DNA from: Scylla paramamosain
Lineage: Eukaryota > Arthropoda > Malacostraca > Decapoda > Portunidae
Length of the DNA stretch: 64,000 bases
Direction of reading: 5' to 3'
Assembly (NCBI RefSeq): GCF_035594125.1
Contig: NC_087151.1
Location: 20,289,253-20,353,252, forward strand
Shown here: one piece after another, positions 59,201 through 64,000 of the stretch
Position numbering within the stretch: position 1 is the first letter of the stretch
Layout: each line of letters starts with the position of its first letter
Translations under genes and position numbers: made by a program
Notes under the pieces: generated by a model
What the model saw: only the letters and a program-made list of their open reading frames with translations
What the model was told of the DNA's origin: nothing
The model's database searches: none

Positions 59201-61457
59201 ACTTTAAAACACTCGTAATACATGTTTCTCGAAATGTCCTTTAATTTCCCAAACATAAGGTTCTTTGCATGTATTTAAGCGTTTTTATAGGTAACATGAT
59301 CAAAAACACTCAAAATTCATGTTTTTGGTAATGTTATTCTGTTTCTCCATAAAGGGTGTTTTGCATTCGTTTTAGCGTTTTGGTATATATGGTGCTCAAA
59401 AACACTTAGAGGCAAGTTCTTAGTAAAAGTTAGTTTTATTCCCATGTAATGTGATTGCCCTGCTTTTTAGTGCTTTATTTCCAATCATGCTAAAAAAAAA
59501 AAAAAACACTTAAAAGATACTTTTCTGGTAATGTCATTTTTTTTCCAACATAAAGCTACTTTCACATAAAATTTGGGGTTTTCGTAACTAAGAATGTAAA
59601 AAACACACAAAATACACGCATTTGGTAAGGATGTTCTGTTTCTCAATTTAGAGTGTTATTCAGGAGTTTCAGCATTTTGGTATCTAAGAAACATCTCCAT
59701 ATACACGAGTTTTTGCGTGTTTTGCCTTGTGGTTCTTGTGAAACTATAAAACACTCATTATACACGTTTCTCGTAATGTTCTTTTCTTTCCCAATATAGA
59801 GTGCTTTGCAACTATTTTCGCATTTTCTGTAGGTAACAAGCTCAAAAACACTCAAAATATAACTTTTTAGTAATATTATTCTATTTCTTCATATTGGTTG
59901 GTTTGCATCCGTTCTAATGTTTTTCTAAGTAAAACACTAAAAAGACACATTTTCAGTAATTTTGTTTTGGATTCCCATAAAGAGTGACTTCCATATTATT
60001 TATCGTTTTGGTGCCTAACTTGCTGAAAAACACTCAAAAGACAGGTATCTGGTAAAGTCGTTTAATTTCCTCATGTAGGTGGCTTTGCATACACTTTAGG
60101 GTTTGGTACATAACAGTCTGAAAAAAAAAAAAGGTAAAATTAACTTTTTTCATAATATTATTTTTTCACATAATTTCCCTGAATTTTGCCAGAATTTTGC
60201 CATCTCGGTACCTATGAAGATAAATAAAAAAAAAATAAAAAAATCCTAGTTTTTATTTATTTATTTATTTTCTCTATAAAGAGTGTTATTTATGGGTTTT
60301 AACTCTTTTCGTACTCATGGAACTTAAAAACACTCATAATACACGTTTCTCGTAATGTCCTTTCGTTTCCCAAATATAGTGTTCTTTGGATGTATTTAAG
60401 CGTTTTTATACGTAAGAGATGAAAAACACTGAAAATTCATGTTTTTCGTAATGTTATTTTGTTTCTCAATAAAGGGTGTTTTGCATGCATTTTAGCGTTT
60501 TGGTATGTAAGGAGCTGAAAAACACTTAAAGACAAGTTCTTGGTAAATGTTTGTTTTATTCCCATGTAATGTCATTGCCCTGCTTTTTTGTGCTTTATTG
60601 CCTAACACGCTCAAAAACACTCAAAAGACACTTTTTTTTCTGGTAATGTCATTTATTTCCAACATAAAGCTAGTTTCGCATGTAATTTCGGGTTTTGGTA
60701 ACTAAGAATATGAAAAACAATCAAAATACATGTATTTGGTAAGGTTGTTCTGTTTCTCAATTAAGAGTGTTATTCATGAATTTCAGCATTTTGGTATCTA
60801 AGAAAAATCTCCATATACATGAGTTTTTGCTTGTTTTGCCTTGTGGTTCTTGTGAAACTATAAAACACTCATTATAAACGTTTCTCGTAATGTCCTTTTG
60901 TTACCCAATATAGAAAGATTTGCATCCATTTTCGCTCAAAAACACAAAAAATACCTTTTTGGAAATATTATTCTATTTCATGATATTGGTTGATTTGCAT
61001 TCGTTTTAGCGTTTTTCTACGTAAAATACTGAAAAGACACGTTTTCAGTAATTTTGTTTTGGATTCCCATACAGAGTGACTTCCATATTATTTATTGTTT
61101 TGGTGCCTAACATACTGAAAAACAGGCAAAAGACAGGTTTCAGGTAAAGTCGTTTAATTTCCCCATATAGGTGGCTCTACATGCACTTTAGGGTTTGGTA
61201 CATAACGGTCTGAAAAAAAAAGCTAAAATTAACTTTTTTGATAATTTTTTTCATATAATTTCTCTGAATTTTATGAAGATCAATAACAAAAAAAAAAGCT
61301 ATTTTTTAATTAATTAATTTTTTCTCTATAAAGAGTGTTATATGTGAATTTAAGCATTTTTTAGTACTTAAGGAACGTAAAAACACTCATAATAGTCGTT
61401 TCTCGTAATGTCCTTTTGTTTCCTAAAGATAAGGTTCTTTGCATATATTTAAGCATA

Positions 61458-61522
61458 TATATTTTGAGTGTTTTTGATCATGTTACCTATAAGGTAACAT
61501 GATCAAAAACACTCAAAATATA
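61458..61522. repeat. 31 bp fold-back with 3-base loop in satellite
   Basis: 61458-61488 (tatattttgagtgtttttga... to gttacct) and 61492-61522 are exact reverse complements with loop 'ata'. The mirror position in the left array (about 3671-3720) has only one of the two arms followed by the normal monomer. Confidence 0.92.
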
Positions 61523-64000
61523 CCTTTTTGGTAATGTTATTCTATTTCTTCATATTGGTTGGTTTCCATCCGTTTTAGCGTTTTTCTACGAAAAACACAG
61601 AAAAGACACGTTTTCAGTAATTTTGTTTTGGATTCCCATATAGAGTGACTTCCATATTATTTATCGTTTTTGATGCCTAAATTGCTGAAAAACAGTCAAA
61701 AGACAGGTTTCTTGTAAAGTAGTTTAATTTCCCCATATAGGTGGCTTTGTATACACTTTAGGGTTTGGTACATAACAGTCTGAAAAAAAAGCTAAAATTA
61801 ACCTTTTTATAATATTTTTTTTTTCACGTAATTTTCCTTAATTTTGCCAGAATTTTGGCATCTCGGTACCTATGAAGATCAATAAAAAAATGCTATTTTT
61901 TACTTGTTTTTTTTTTTTCTCTATAAACAGTGTTAATTGTGGGTTTTAGCTTTTTGGTACTAAAGGATCTTATAAACACTCATAATACACATTCCTCGTA
62001 ATGTCCTTTCATTCCCAAACATAGGGTTCTTAGCATGTATTTAAGCGTTTTTATTGGTAACAAGCTCAAAAACACTCAAAATACATGTTTTTCATAATGT
62101 TATTCTGTTTATCCATAAAGGGTGTTTTGCATGGGTTTTAGCGTTTTGGTATGTAAGGAGCTGAAAAAAACTGAAAGGCAAGTTCTTGGTAAAAATTGGT
62201 TATATTCCCATGTAATGTGATTGCCCTGCTTTTTAGTGCTTTATTGCCTAACACGCTGAAAAACACTAAAAAGACACTTTTCTAGTAATTTCATTTTTTT
62301 CTACATTCTCGCATTTAATTTGGGGTTGGACCACTAAGTATGTGAAAAACACTCAAAATACACTCATTTCCTAAGATTGTTCTGTTTCTGAATTAAGAGT
62401 GTTATTCATGAGTTTCAGCATTTTGGTATCTAAGAAACTTCTCCATATATACGAGTTTTTCCGTTTTTTGCCTTATGGTTCTTGAAAACTATAAAAACAT
62501 TCATTATACAATTTTCTTGTAATATCCTTTTGTTTCCCAATATAGACTGCTTTGCATTCATTTTTGCGTTTTTTGTAGGTAACAAGCTCAAAAACACTCA
62601 ACTTTTTTGTAATGTTATTCTATTTCTTCATATTGGTTGGTTTGCATCCGTTTTAGCGTTTTACGCTAAAACTGAAAAGACACGTTTTCAGTAATATTGT
62701 TGAAATTGCTGAAAACGCCCAAAGACACGTTTCTTGTAAAGTGTAATTTCCCCATATAGGTGGCTTTGCATGCACTTCCGGGTTTCGTACAAAACTCCGG
62801 AAATAGCTAAAATGATTTTTTTTTTCACATAATTTCCCTGAATTTTCTCAGAATTTTGGCATCTCGGTACCTATGAAGATGAATAACAAAAAAAAAAAAA
62901 AAAAAAAAAAAAATTATTATTTTTTTTCTCTATAAAGAGTGTTATTTGTGGGTTTTAGATTTTTGGTACTTAAGGAACTTAAAAATACTCAAAATACACG
63001 ATTTTCGTAATGTCCTTTCGTTTCACAAACATAGGGTTCTTTGTATGTATTTAAGTGATTTTATAGGTAACATGATTAAAAACACTCAAAATACATGTTT
63101 TTGGTAATATTATTCTGCTTCTCCATAAAGGTTGTTTTGCATGCGTTTTGGTATGTAAGGAGTTAAAAACACTTAAAGGCAAGTTCTTCGTAAAATTTGG
63201 TTTTATTCCAGTGTAATGTGATTGTTCTGCTTTTCAGTGTTTTATTGCATATAACGCCAAACAAGACTCAAAAGACACTTTTCTGGTAATGTCATTTTTT
63301 TCCCACATAAAGCTAGTTTCGCATCTAATTTGGGATTTTCGTAACTAAGAATGTGAAAAACACTCAAAATACACACATTTGGTAAGGTAGTTCTGTTTTT
63401 TCAATTAAAAGTGTTATTCATGAGATTTAGCGTTTTGGTATGTAAGAAACTTCTCTATATACACGAGTTTTTGCGCTTTTTGCCTTGTGGTTCTTGTGAA
63501 ACTATAAAACACTCATTTTACACGTTTCTTTTAATGTCCTTTTCCTTCCCGATATAGAGTGCTTTCCATCCATTTCCGCGTTTTTTGTAGGTAAAAAGCT
63601 CAAAAACACTTTTTGGTAATGTTATTCTATTTCTTCATATTTGTTGGTTTGCATGCGTTTTAGCGTTTTTCTACGTAAAACACTGAAAAGACACGTTTTC
63701 AGTAATATTGTTTTAAATTCACATATTGACTGACTTCCATATTATTTATCTTTTTGGTGCCTAACATGCTGAAAAAACACTGAAAAGACAGATTTCTGGT
63801 AAAGTCGTTTAACTTCCTTATATAGGTGGCATGCACTTTAGAGTTTGGTACATAAAAATCCGAAAAAAAGAGAAATAATTAACTTTTTTGATAATGTTAA
63901 TTTTTCCCCATAAATTCCCTGAATTTTGGCAGTATTTTGGCATCTTGGTACCTATGAAAATCAATATAAAAAAAAGCAATTTTATTTTATTTATTTATTT

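Larger units (their letters stand above)
48301..64000 (-). repeat. Right satellite array, inverted paralogue of left array
   Basis: The same higher-order repeat in reverse orientation. Unit markers near 49473, 51385, 52485, 53600, 54716, 55825, 56927, 58045, 59158, 60279, 61326, 61927 and 62936. Mirror pairing with the left array is traceable by private variants: 62482-62694 with 2495-2707, 59643-59855 with 5309-5521, 58180 with 12500 ('ctctaaaaacgc', 'gattaac'), 52999-53190 with ~15120-15306, and 50050 with 17580. Sums of paired coordinates shift stepwise (65189, 65164, 70680, 68305, 67630), showing gains and losses of whole units. All open frames here are satellite translations. Confidence 0.92.

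Noticed and set aside
45063..64000. CENP-B-box-like word in 'ctttcgtttcccaaacat' of the satellite
   Set aside because: It shares TTCG, but the required A and CGGG positions do not match, so no binding site is claimed.

Overview
This window looks like repeat-dominated nuclear DNA from an arthropod, most probably a decapod crustacean. That assignment is an inference. It rests on Jockey-type and CR1-like LINEs, a DIRS-type tyrosine-recombinase retrotransposon, long (GA)n and (TA)n microsatellites, and short CCTAA runs like the arthropod telomere repeat. I see no prokaryotic operon, CRISPR array, rRNA or intact tRNA gene. Almost every long reading frame is a decayed transposon gene or a chance frame in AT-rich satellite. 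The only candidates for host coding DNA are three short exon-like stretches.

Layout. (1) 1-19343 is a tandem satellite of ~90-100 bp monomers arranged in a ~1.1 kb higher-order unit of eleven full monomers plus one half monomer. It is interrupted by a diverged stretch (5790-8150) and a CR1-like LINE (8151-9806). (2) 19344-44521 is a 25 kb non-satellite island. It opens with a near-perfect inverted duplication, arms 19344-22879 and 22936-26478 around a 56 bp spacer. The arms carry a dead Jockey-like LINE, microsatellites, a 109 bp tandem repeat and a Tigger/pogo-like MITE. After it come the rest of that LINE (to ~27860), two copies of a tRNA-derived SINE, half a CR1-like LINE, a second 5'-truncated Jockey copy, and a nearly complete but inactivated DIRS element on the minus strand (33360-38396). 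A 109-codon open stretch ending at a splice donor abuts the DIRS element. Next come the 5' half of a CR1-like LINE on the minus strand, two long (TA)n tracts, an unfolded third copy of the sequence at the palindrome centre, and two phase-compatible exon candidates on the minus strand. (3) 44522-64000 is the same satellite again. It runs in the same orientation as the left array for ~540 bp, then flips at about 45063 and stays inverted to the window end.

How it fits together. The left and right satellite arrays are inverted paralogues of each other. Variant positions pair up in mirror order, and both carry the same ~450 bp internally inverted block (17355-17808 and 49825-50262). This outer symmetry is older and has lost or gained whole higher-order units. 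The inner 3.5 kb palindrome is almost free of differences, so it is recent or an assembly artefact. Two much smaller fold-backs with 3-base loops lie in the satellite (61458-61522) and in the DIRS gag frame (36866-36906). Fold-back (template-switch) rearrangement at several scales is therefore the most unusual theme of the window. I found no convincing new gene system.
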